A stretch of DNA of 25,702 nucleotides from CAYYNP01 sp964472545 (GTDB lineage Bacteria > Planctomycetota > Planctomycetia > Pirellulales > Thermoguttaceae): positions 1 to 25,702 of the forward strand of contig CAYYNP010000129.1 of assembly GCA_964472545.1 (NCBI GenBank). Reading direction: 5' to 3'. Below are positions 1-7,901 of the stretch, in pieces. The notes under the pieces were generated by a model. That model made no database searches and was not told the origin of the DNA. It saw only the letters and a list, made by a program, of their open reading frames with translations. Position numbers and translations under genes: made by a program. Position 1 is the stretch's first letter. Every line of letters starts with the position of its first letter.

Positions 1-3000
1 CGCCGCCGCCCAGGATCGCTGGTATCAATTCTGGGAAGAAGGCGGGTACTTCCATAGCGAGCCCGATCCGAAGCGGAAGCCGTATACGATCGTCATTCCG
101 CCGCCGAACGTGACCGGGGCGTTACACCTCGGCCACGCGCTAAACAACACCTTGCAGGACGTGCTTATCCGGCAGAAGCGGATGCAGGGCTTCGAGACGC
201 TCTGGATGCCCGGCACCGACCACGCCGGCATTGCCACGCAGGCGGTCGTCGAGCGGCGGTTGTTTCTGGAGGAGAAGACAACGCGGCACGACCTGGGACG
301 CGAAGGACTGGTCGACCGGATCTGGCAGTGGAAGGAGGCCTACGAAGCCCGCATCATCGGGCAACTCAAGGAGATGGGCTGTAGCTGCGACTGGCAGCGG
401 ACCCGATTCACGCTCGATCCGATCTGTGCCCGTGCGGTGCGGCATACGTTCTTCAGCCTCTTCAGCGAAGAGTTGATCTACCGCGGCAAGCGTCTGGTCA
501 ACTGGGACACCACACTGCAAACGGCGGTCAGCGACGACGAGGTGTTTCATGAAACGGTCAACGGCCACTTCTGGTACTTCAACTACCCGGTGATCGACCC
601 GCAGCCGGGCGAGCCGGCGCACGTGACAATCGCCACCACGCGTCCGGAGACGATGCTCGGCGACACGGCCGTGGCCGTGCATCCCGATCCTGCAGGAGCA
701 TTGGATGCCGTGGAGGCCGAGTTGGTGGAGCGGCTCTCGCTGGTTCCGGAGAAGCAGAAGCCGGAGATCGAGACCCAACTCGAAGAAGTCCGTAAGCGCC
801 GCGACACGATGCTCGACGCCCTGGTGACCCTGCGCGACATGGCACTCGACGGCCGCAAGGTGATGCTGCCGCTGTTGCAGCGTGAAATCCCACTGGTGAC
901 CGACGACTGGGCCAAACCGGAAATGGGCACGGGTTGCGTGAAGATCACGCCGGCCCACGACCCCAACGACTACGAGGTGGGCCTGCGGCGGGAATTGCCG
1001 ATGGTCAACATTCTCAACCTCGACGGCACGCTCTGCGAGGCCGCCGGGCCGTATTGCGGCCAGACGGTACTGGAAGCCCGGAAAAACGTGGTGGCCGATC
1101 TGGAAGAGCAGGGCCTCATGGTCGAAGTGGAAGATCGCGAGATCGATCTGGCCCACAGCGACCGCTCGAAGACACCGATCGAGCCGCTGTTGACCGATCA
1201 GTGGTTCGTCAAGATGGACAACTTGGCGCAAACGGCCATCGACACGGTCGAGAGCGGCCAGGTGAAGATCATCCCCGAGCGATACACCAAGGGCTACGTC
1301 GATTGGCTCAGCGAGAAACGCGACTGGCCCATCAGCCGGCAGCTCTGGTGGGGACATCAGATTCCGATCTGGTACTGCAAGACAACCAGCGAAGACGACC
1401 TGAAGGCGGCCTTCGCCGATCGCGACGACGTCGTGTACTTCCGCGATGAGCAATACGGCCAGTGGTTGATCTGTGCCCGCGAGGAAGATCTGGCCGACGA
1501 CGCCGTGCCGGGCCACACGATCACTCGGGAAGAGGACGTGCTCGACACCTGGTTCAGTTCCGCCCTGTGGCCCCATTCCACCCTTGGCTGGCCGGAGAAG
1601 ACGCCGGAGCTCGAGTTCTACTATCCGACCAACGTGCTGATCACCAGCCGCGACATCATCTCGCTGTGGGTGGCCCGGATGGTGCTGTCCGGAATGCACA
1701 ACGTCGGCGAGATCCCGTTCAGCGAAGTCTACATCCACCCGAAAATCCTCGACGGTTTTGGCGAGGGGATGTCGAAATCGAAGGGCAACGGCGTCGACCC
1801 GCTGGACATCATGGAGAAGTTCGGGGCCGACTCGCTACGCTTTGCACTGATCTACCTGACCACCGAAACGCAAGACTTTCGGATGCCGGTGGAGTTCGAG
1901 TGTCCGCATTGCGGCAAGCTGATTGCCCAGACCAAGAAGAACCGCATTCAGCCGCGCGTGAAGTGCAAGGACTGCAAGGGTGAGTTCTCCACGCAGTGGG
2001 CCGAGAAGCCGGAAGACGCGGCGCTGCCGCGCGGGGCCGTGGTCAGCGACCGCTTCGAACTGGCGCGGAATTTTTGCAACAAGCTTTGGAACGCCTCGCG
2101 GTTCGCGCTGATGAACCTCGAAGGCTACACGCCCGGTGCCGTGGCCACAGAAGATCTGCGCGTGGAAGACCGCTGGATCCTCAGCCGGCTTTCGACGGTT
2201 ACGCAACAGGTCACCGAGTGCCTCGAACAATACAAGTACGCCGATGCCGCCCGCACGCTCTACGACTTCGCCTGGAACGAGTTCTGCAGCTTCTTCGTCG
2301 AGATGGTCAAAGACCGGCTGCAAGACGACGAGACCCGGCCGCTGGCCCAACGGGTGCTGGCCCACACGCTCGACGTGATCCTGCGGCTGTTGCATCCGAT
2401 GATCCCGTTCGTCACCGAGGAGGTCTGGCAATTGCTGGGCGACGCGGCGGCCGAGCGAGGGCTCGACGAGGTGCAGCCGGCGGCACCGAGCATCATGATC
2501 GCCCCCTGGCCCGAGAGCGACCCGGCGCATCGCGACCCGCAGATCGAGGCCCAATTCGCCCGCTTCCAAGAGGTACTCGGGGCGATCCGCGAAATCCGCA
2601 GCCGACAAACTGTGCCGCCGAAGAAGGAGATCGAGTTCTCGCTCCGCTGCGATGAAGTGGTCGTCGACTTGCTGCGACCGATGGGACCCTATTTCGCCTC
2701 AATGGCCAACGCGAGTCCGAGTGCCTGGGGCCCGGACGTGGAAGCTCCCGCGCTCAGCGCCAACGTGACCCTGCCGGGCATCGAGGTCTTCGTCGACTTG
2801 GCCGACCTGATCGACGTCGAGGCCGAAATCGCCCGCAAGCAACAAGAGCTCGAAAGGCTCGACAGGCTGATCGCCTGCAAACGCAAGAAGCTCGACAATC
2901 GCCAGTTCATCGAGCGTGCTCCCGAGGCCGTCGTCCAAAAAGAGCGCGACAGCCTCACCGACCTCGAAGAGCAACGCACCGCCATCGTCGCCGTGCTGGA

Positions 3001-3025
3001 GCGGTTGCAGCAGGCGGGAGGCTGA
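1..3025 (+). CDS. valS: Valyl-tRNA synthetase, 5' end missing
   Basis: Class I aminoacyl-tRNA synthetase that charges tRNA-Val in the cytoplasm. The reading frame is open from base 2, so the gene begins upstream of the window; the GTG at 110 is an internal valine, not a start. The ATP-binding HIGH-type motif is HLGHAL just after PPPNVTGA (about 104-142), and the KMSKS motif is GMSKSKGNG at about 1766-1795. The editing domain is recognisable from TTRPETMLGDTAV and GTGCVKITPAHDPNDYEVGL. The protein ends in the valine-enzyme coiled coil (about 2810-3015). Two additions stand out: a roughly 55-residue, probably helical insert in the editing domain (about 685-855), and a CPHC/CKDC zinc-ribbon-like insert after KMSKS (1901-1975), just before the usual ARNFCNKLWNASRF block. 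About 1007 residues are present. It converges on the oxidoreductase gene, with a palindrome between them. Function is secure. Confidence 0.97.
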   Translation, partial: AAAQDRWYQFWEEGGYFHSEPDPKRKPYTIVIPPPNVTGALHLGHALNNTLQDVLIRQKRMQGFETLWMPGTDHAGIATQAVVERRLFLEEKTTRHDLGREGLVDRIWQWKEAYEARIIGQLKEMGCSCDWQRTRFTLDPICARAVRHTFFSLFSEELIYRGKRLVNWDTTLQTAVSDDEVFHETVNGHFWYFNYPVIDPQPGEPAHVTIATTRPETMLGDTAVAVHPDPAGALDAVEAELVERLSLVPEKQKPEIETQLEEVRKRRDTMLDALVTLRDMALDGRKVMLPLLQREIPLVTDDWAKPEMGTGCVKITPAHDPNDYEVGLRRELPMVNILNLDGTLCEAAGPYCGQTVLEARKNVVADLEEQGLMVEVEDREIDLAHSDRSKTPIEPLLTDQWFVKMDNLAQTAIDTVESGQVKIIPERYTKGYVDWLSEKRDWPISRQLWWGHQIPIWYCKTTSEDDLKAAFADRDDVVYFRDEQYGQWLICAREEDLADDAVPGHTITREEDVLDTWFSSALWPHSTLGWPEKTPELEFYYPTNVLITSRDIISLWVARMVLSGMHNVGEIPFSEVYIHPKILDGFGEGMSKSKGNGVDPLDIMEKFGADSLRFALIYLTTETQDFRMPVEFECPHCGKLIAQTKKNRIQPRVKCKDCKGEFSTQWAEKPEDAALPRGAVVSDRFELARNFCNKLWNASRFALMNLEGYTPGAVATEDLRVEDRWILSRLSTVTQQVTECLEQYKYADAARTLYDFAWNEFCSFFVEMVKDRLQDDETRPLAQRVLAHTLDVILRLLHPMIPFVTEEVWQLLGDAAAERGLDEVQPAAPSIMIAPWPESDPAHRDPQIEAQFARFQEVLGAIREIRSRQTVPPKKEIEFSLRCDEVVVDLLRPMGPYFASMANASPSAWGPDVEAPALSANVTLPGIEVFVDLADLIDVEAEIARKQQELERLDRLIACKRKKLDNRQFIERAPEAVVQKERDSLTDLEEQRTAIVAVLERLQQAGG

Positions 3026-3039
3026 GGCCGGACCTCGCG

Positions 3040-3099
3040 ATAGTAGTCATCTCGCTCCGCGAGATGTCATGTCGTCTCGCGGAGCGAGACGACTACTAT
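3040..3099. repeat. Palindromic element between convergent genes
   Basis: Two 29-nt arms (3040-3068 and 3071-3099) are inverted copies with three mismatches and a 2-nt centre. Each arm also contains its own small hairpin, TCTCGC-TCC-GCGAGA or its complement. The element lies between the stop codons of valS (3023-3025) and the oxidoreductase (3102-3104). It could act as a bidirectional transcription end or mRNA stabiliser. The nested structure is like paired REP units. No U-tract follows, so a classical intrinsic terminator is not supported. Confidence 0.8.
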
Positions 3100-3101
3100 T
3101 A

Positions 3102-4298
3102 CTATCCTGCGAACCTCGACTCGATCCCAACCCGCCGCCCCGTCTTCTGCGACTCCCGTGCGGCGGCCATGATCTCGACGACGTGCAGCGCGTGCTCGGC
3201 GGAGACCTCCGGTTCCTTGCCGGTTGCCAGACACTCGGCCACGTGCGATGCGCCCTGTTGCCATTGGTAGCCTTGCGAATCGGTAGCGTACCTTTGCAGC
3301 TCGCCTTGTTCGCGCGTGGCCAGGTCCACCCCGTGCGGAGCCCAGTCGTAGCCGGCTAAGTGCATGCTGCCGGCGGTGCCGGTGATCGAGATCGTGTGGT
3401 GGTCCTGCTGGGTGTGGTTGTGGTCGTGAGCCGTGAAGTAGTTGAAGCCGCATTGCACGTGCGAGAGGACGCCGTCGCCGTGGTCCATCAGGACCATCGC
3501 GTTGTCTTCCGCCCGAACGGGGATCTGGCCCTTGCGGCTGATGGTGCGCGTCGGGGTGACGATGCTCGTCATCGCCACGACCGAACGCGCGGGGCCGAGC
3601 AGTCCGGTGAGCGTAGCCAGGTTGTAAACGCCCAGGTCCGGCATGCTGCCGCCGCCGGGATCGTAGAAGAAGCTGGACCAGCCGGGGCCGAGATGTCCGT
3701 AGGCGGCATGGGCCGCGGCCACGCGTCCGAGCTTGCCTTCGCGGAGCGTCTGGGCCATGAAACGGAACTGCGGGCTCATCACCACCACCGGGGCACCCCA
3801 GATGCGCACGCCCTTCTTCTCGGCCAAGTCGAGCAACTCCCGCCCGCCGGCCAGATCGTTGGCCATCGGCTTCTCGCTCCAGACGTGCTTGCCGGCGGCC
3901 AGTGCCTGCTTGTTCAGCCGATAGTGTTCCTGCATGTCGGTCAAGTCGACCAGCAGGTCGAACGTCGCGCCGGCCAGCATGCGATCGATGTGCGGATAGT
4001 GATTCGGCACGTTGAATCGTGCGGCCGCCTGGCGTGCCCGCTCGGGAAGGACGTCGCACGTGCTCACCAGTTCGGCGAACGGACAAGCGGCCAGGTGCGG
4101 CAGATACTTTTTCGATACGCTGCCGCAGCCGATGACGCCTACTTTGATTCTCTTCTGCGATTGTCGAACGGCCGCATCGGGTTCCGCGGCAACCCCATGG
4201 CCGGCAAGTTGTCCGACGGCGGCCGCAGTTCCAGCCGTAAGACTGCGGCGGATGAAACGACGTCGGTCTACTGCTTCACGCTGACTCATGCTTGTCAT
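3102..4298 (-). CDS. Gfo/Idh/MocA family oxidoreductase with Tat-type leader
   Basis: Predicted NAD(P)-dependent sugar or polyol dehydrogenase of the glucose-fructose oxidoreductase family, 398 residues. The N-terminus has a twin-arginine-type leader (RRRFIRRSL, residues 12-20, then an Ala/Gly-rich hydrophobic run), so export in folded form is likely. The dinucleotide fold starts with KVGVIGCGSVSKKY (about 52-65), the family motif SEKP is at 141-144, and the catalytic-type segment GGGSMPDLGVYNL follows in the second domain. The frame is open further upstream, but that extension reads through the palindrome at 4320-4396 and has no signal peptide; ATG at 4298 (or 4289) places the leader at the N-terminus. 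No clear Shine-Dalgarno is visible. It is the last of four same-strand genes for exported proteins, 143 nt after the Kelch gene. Substrate cannot be told from sequence. Confidence 0.9.
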   Translation of the reverse strand: MTSMSQREAVDRRRFIRRSLTAGTAAAVGQLAGHGVAAEPDAAVRQSQKRIKVGVIGCGSVSKKYLPHLAACPFAELVSTCDVLPERARQAAARFNVPNHYPHIDRMLAGATFDLLVDLTDMQEHYRLNKQALAAGKHVWSEKPMANDLAGGRELLDLAEKKGVRIWGAPVVVMSPQFRFMAQTLREGKLGRVAAAHAAYGHLGPGWSSFFYDPGGGSMPDLGVYNLATLTGLLGPARSVVAMTSIVTPTRTISRKGQIPVRAEDNAMVLMDHGDGVLSHVQCGFNYFTAHDHNHTQQDHHTISITGTAGSMHLAGYDWAPHGVDLATREQGELQRYATDSQGYQWQQGASHVAECLATGKEPEVSAEHALHVVEIMAAARESQKTGRRVGIESRFAG

Positions 4299-4319
4299 CC
4301 CGTGTTGGTCGAGTTGAAG

Positions 4320-4396
4320 GGGTGGCTGGGGCAAAGCGCAGCGGTGCCCCAGTGGCCAACGCTCCGGGGCACCGCTGCGCTCTGCCCCGGCCACCC
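4320..4396. repeat. Long palindromic element, 31-nt arms
   Basis: Arms 4320-4350 and 4366-4396 are reverse complements with two mismatches, separated by a 15-nt centre (4351-4365). The element fills most of the 143-nt gap between the Kelch/FN3 gene (stop 4442-4444) and the downstream oxidoreductase start (4298). A transcript crossing it would form a very stable GC-rich stem, which could cut readthrough or protect the upstream message. It differs in sequence from the palindromes at 3040 and 12223. Confidence 0.85.
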
Positions 4397-4441
4397 TCGG
4401 GTTCCAAGGTACTTGAGGACGTACACCTTGCGCTCCGTCGG

Positions 4442-6529
4442 TTACTGATGCCACGATCCCTCGAAGAAGCCACGATGGCTCTGTCCGCTCCAGGCCGGCG
4501 ACGACGGTTGGCCTTCCTGTCCCAGGGCGTCGACCGCCGCCACGGCGAACCGGGAGTGGGGGGCGTCGGGGATCGTGAACGTGGTTTGCGGGATCGGATC
4601 AGGTGTGAGCCGAGTGACGGCTCGGCCGTCAATGCGGTAAACGCGATATCCCTCCACGCCCTGCTCGCGGCTCGCGTCCCACTTCAGCACGGCCGTCTTG
4701 CCTTCCTCTCGCAACAGCACGCTTTGCGGCTCGGCCGGAATCGTCAGCGCGTACGGCGACGGGCCACTTTCGGTGCCCAGGGCGTTGACGGCACGCACGA
4801 CGTACGCGTAGACCGCAAACGGATAGTCGGCCGATTCCGCGGGGGGTTGCGCCAGGTCGATCCGGTCGTCGACGAACTGCGGCTCGGTCGACGGTTCTCG
4901 ATTCAACTTCTCGATCGCGGTCACGTCGCGCACGCGATCGACCACGGGCACGGGATACTCCGGATCGTTGTGCCCCCAGGAGCCCTTCAGCGACGTGTTT
5001 GTTCCCACGGTGACCAGCCCCCGATAGACGTTGTAGCCGACCACGTCCGGCTGTGCGCTCTTTGGCCAGCGCACCTGCACTCGATCGGCCGCCAGTACGG
5101 AAACCACGGGCGTGTCCGGGACTCGCGGCTGCGTCCGCACATGGAAGCTCGGGCGGCTCTCTTGACCGTTGGGGCCGACCGTCCGAACGCGATAGAAGTA
5201 GACTTGCCCCGTGGCCAATTCGGGATCTTCGTACGTATTGCCCTCCGTCGTGCCGATCTTGGTGAACTCGGCCTCCCAGGGGTTTTCCGCCCGGGCGCGG
5301 TAGATAGCCGTCTGCGTTACGCTCGCCGACGGCTCCCCCGTCCACGTGAGTCTTGCCCGCCCGTTGCCCGTAGTGACTACGAGATCGTCGGGCGGCGGCA
5401 GCGGAAGCTCCTGCCGTGCCGCCTTCCGGTAGCGATAGGTCCAGATCCGGGCGTTGCCTTTCGGGTCAACGCATTCCAGCAGAAACAGATTCAACGTCCG
5501 GTCGTAGGCCAAGTTCCGCGCTCTCGACCCCGTGGGGCCGGGCTCCGTAGTGGGATCCATCTTGGTCCACTGCTTGCCGGCGACGTCCAGCACCCACGTC
5601 TCCAGCCGGCCCCCTTCGTCGCCGAACCAGACCAGACAGAGGCACACGCCGTTGACCGAATCAAAGGCCATCTTGGGGATCGTGGCGTAGGTCTTGCGTT
5701 TCTTGCCCGGCGGACGCGGGCTGATATCGAACGACTCCCAGCGATTCGTCCCGTAGCGATAGATCCACGTCTTTTCATCGTCGCCGTATTGGCTGCCGAA
5801 GACGACCAGGCAATCGTTCTTCGCGTCGTAGCAGATGCCCATCCCGTCGCGAGGGCTCGGTGGATCGGCGGCATCAAGCCGCTGCAAGTGATTCGCGTAG
5901 GCGTCGTACACAAACAGGTTGTTCATCCCGCCGGCCGCGCCCTGGCCGCCAAACGAGAGGGCCACCTGTCGGTTCTCGTCGTACGTGCCGCCGGCGTTGA
6001 GCGAACCGAGGACCTCCCGCGAGTACTTTGCCGGCTCCTTGTATGACGGCGGCCGCATATTGGTCCACCGGTTCGACGCCGGGTCGTAAAGCCAGGCGTG
6101 CGAATTCTTCAAATGGACCATGCGGAACCACTGATAGCCGTGGCCGAGCGACGCCCCGGGAAAGCGGACGAACCGCCGATTGGCCGCGTCGAACACGTTG
6201 GCCCCGTCGATGCAGCAGGCCCCCGGCGGCGACGTGTTGGGGAATCGCTGCTGCCACCGGCCGCTTTCGAGGTCCCAGACAAACAGGTGAAACCCCTGCG
6301 GGATGCCGTCGTGTCCGCCCCAGCGGATGAACTGCCGCTGCCACGGGTCCCAGGCCCCGCTGCCCTCGTAGAGATACCGCGGCGCCGGGGCGTCGGCCCG
6401 AGGGCTTTGCAGCACCCAGACGTTCTCCGGATGGTCGGCCGGATCACCCGCGGCTATCGGGCATACCCGCACGAGGGTCGTTAGGCCCATGCCCACGAAG
6501 AGAATCGACGCGCGCATCGTCAGGCTCAT
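4442..6529 (-). CDS. Secreted Kelch-repeat and fibronectin type III protein
   Basis: Predicted exported protein of 695 residues. The start at 6529 is preceded by GGGAG about 9 nt upstream and gives a classical signal peptide (MRASILFVGMGLTTLV and on, cleavage near residue 28); the ATGs at 6556 and 6607 would bury it. Residues about 30-370 contain Kelch-like blades of the form 'W.YD...N.W' (HAWLYDPASNRWTNM, TWIYRYGTNRWESF, ETWVLDVAGKQWTKM), forming a probable beta-propeller. Three fibronectin-III-like domains follow (about 376-460, 466-583, 596-680), each with 'Y.VYR' or 'Y.YRVR' strands. No catalytic motif was recognised; binding to glycans, to the cell surface or to partner enzymes is the likely role. 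It sits between an enolase-superfamily gene and an oxidoreductase gene on the same strand, so a role in recognising their substrate is plausible but unproven. Confidence 0.85.
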   Translation of the reverse strand: MSLTMRASILFVGMGLTTLVRVCPIAAGDPADHPENVWVLQSPRADAPAPRYLYEGSGAWDPWQRQFIRWGGHDGIPQGFHLFVWDLESGRWQQRFPNTSPPGACCIDGANVFDAANRRFVRFPGASLGHGYQWFRMVHLKNSHAWLYDPASNRWTNMRPPSYKEPAKYSREVLGSLNAGGTYDENRQVALSFGGQGAAGGMNNLFVYDAYANHLQRLDAADPPSPRDGMGICYDAKNDCLVVFGSQYGDDEKTWIYRYGTNRWESFDISPRPPGKKRKTYATIPKMAFDSVNGVCLCLVWFGDEGGRLETWVLDVAGKQWTKMDPTTEPGPTGSRARNLAYDRTLNLFLLECVDPKGNARIWTYRYRKAARQELPLPPPDDLVVTTGNGRARLTWTGEPSASVTQTAIYRARAENPWEAEFTKIGTTEGNTYEDPELATGQVYFYRVRTVGPNGQESRPSFHVRTQPRVPDTPVVSVLAADRVQVRWPKSAQPDVVGYNVYRGLVTVGTNTSLKGSWGHNDPEYPVPVVDRVRDVTAIEKLNREPSTEPQFVDDRIDLAQPPAESADYPFAVYAYVVRAVNALGTESGPSPYALTIPAEPQSVLLREEGKTAVLKWDASREQGVEGYRVYRIDGRAVTRLTPDPIPQTTFTIPDAPHSRFAVAAVDALGQEGQPSSPAWSGQSHRGFFEGSWHQ

Positions 6530-6638
6530 CGGTTGGTCTCCCGTTGTTCGTGTCATCCGCACCAGACCTACGTGCCTCTGAAGGGAGCCGGCGGCAAGCG
6601 TTTGCATCCAACACTCTCCAGCACTGCGAAGAAGAAAC

Positions 6639-7877
6639 TCACCGAAAGTACTCAGTCCCCGGTATCAGATGCTTGCGGCACACCTCGTCATTGAGTTCCA
6701 CGCCCAGCCCGGGCTTGTTGGGCACTTCGAGATAGCCGTCGCGATAGATCGGCCCGTCGCGCTGGATGATATCCTGCCAGTAGGGCAGCTCGACGCTGTC
6801 GGACTCCAACGCGAGAAACGAGCGAATCGCCATGCAGGCATGGGCCGCACCGTACGTGCCCACCGGCGAACACATGTTGTGGCAGAGCATGTTCATGTAG
6901 TAGAGGTCGGCCCAATCGGCGATCTTCTTGGTCTCCAACAGGCCGCCGCATTTCTGCACGTCGGGCTGGATGATGTCGCAGGCCTGCTTCTCGATGAACG
7001 GGCGGAACGACTGCCGCGTGTAGAGGTTCTCGCCGGTGGCAATCGGCACCTTGCTGGCGGCGGTGAGCCGGGCAAACGCCTCAGCGTTCTCCGGCGGCAT
7101 GGGGTCCTCGAGGAACCAGAGATTCAAGTGCTCGACCATCTGGACGAATCGCATCGCGTCGCGGGTGTTGTAGCCCCAGTGCAGATCGACGCCCAACGGA
7201 TAGTCGGGTCCCAGGTCTGCCCGAATGGCTTCGAGAATCCGCACCCATGCCCGCATGTCGGCCGACGAAAGCGAGCGGTTGAAACGTTCCCCACGGAAGC
7301 GATTCAAGTCGACCTTGATGGCGCGAAACCCGATCTCTCGCGAGCGCCGCATTTCTTCGACCCACGGCTTCGGGTCGGGTGTATTGGGCGAGCCCGTGTC
7401 GTGATAGATCAGCACCTTGTCCCGGAATCTCCCGCCCAGCAGCACGTAGATCGGCACGTTGAGGATTTTGCCGGCCAAGTCCCACAAGGCCGATTCGATA
7501 CCCGCGATGGCCCCGCTGAGCGACCCGGCGCGGGAGCCTTGACCGACGCCGGCGTCGGACATCTTCTGATAGAGATAGTCGACCTGCAGCGGATCCTCGC
7601 CGATGATCCGCCGTTTGATGTCGTGGATGTGGCTGATGACGCCCGCCCGGTTGTAGGCTTCACCCAGCCCGACGAGTCCGGAGTCGGTGGTAATCTTGAC
7701 CAGATGGGCCGGGTAGTAGGTCAGCTTCACCGAGGCGGTCTGCACGTCGCGGATCTTCACCCTGCCCAATTCGGTCGCCGCTTGCGGCACGGCCTGGGCC
7801 ATCGCCGAACCTTCAAACATCATCCCGGCCGCCAAGCCGCCGCCAGCGGCCGCCAGGAGTTTTCGTCGTGTGAACAT
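6639..7877 (-). CDS. Enolase-superfamily sugar-acid dehydratase-like protein with Tat-type leader
   Basis: Predicted Mg-dependent dehydratase of the mandelate racemase/muconate lactonising enzyme family, 412 residues, close in motif pattern to D-galactonate and mannonate dehydratases. Metal ligands fit D231 (VDLHWGY), E257 (FLEDPMPPEN) and E283 (ATGENLYTR); H233 in the DxH pair and H333 (LCHNMCSPVG) fit the catalytic histidines of the galactonate dehydratase group. The N-terminal capping domain (about 38-150) is intact. The first residues, MFTRRKLLAAAGGG and on to AMA, form a twin-arginine-type leader, which is unusual for this normally cytoplasmic family. The start is set by AGAGGA 8 nt upstream. 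Only 24 nt separate it from the glycoside-hydrolase-like gene before it, so the two are probably co-transcribed. Family is sure; exact substrate is not. Confidence 0.92.
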   Translation of the reverse strand: MFTRRKLLAAAGGGLAAGMMFEGSAMAQAVPQAATELGRVKIRDVQTASVKLTYYPAHLVKITTDSGLVGLGEAYNRAGVISHIHDIKRRIIGEDPLQVDYLYQKMSDAGVGQGSRAGSLSGAIAGIESALWDLAGKILNVPIYVLLGGRFRDKVLIYHDTGSPNTPDPKPWVEEMRRSREIGFRAIKVDLNRFRGERFNRSLSSADMRAWVRILEAIRADLGPDYPLGVDLHWGYNTRDAMRFVQMVEHLNLWFLEDPMPPENAEAFARLTAASKVPIATGENLYTRQSFRPFIEKQACDIIQPDVQKCGGLLETKKIADWADLYYMNMLCHNMCSPVGTYGAAHACMAIRSFLALESDSVELPYWQDIIQRDGPIYRDGYLEVPNKPGLGVELNDEVCRKHLIPGTEYFR

Positions 7878-7901
7878 TGCTCGAATCCTCTTTCTGGAGC
7901 G

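Noticed and set aside
140..1738. 532-codon open frame on the minus strand
   Set aside because: Antisense to valS, whose motifs are certain; no recognisable domain or ribosome site.
4292..6046. 584-codon plus-strand open frame
   Set aside because: Antisense to the Kelch/FN3 gene; its first part is a translation of the palindrome at 4320-4396.
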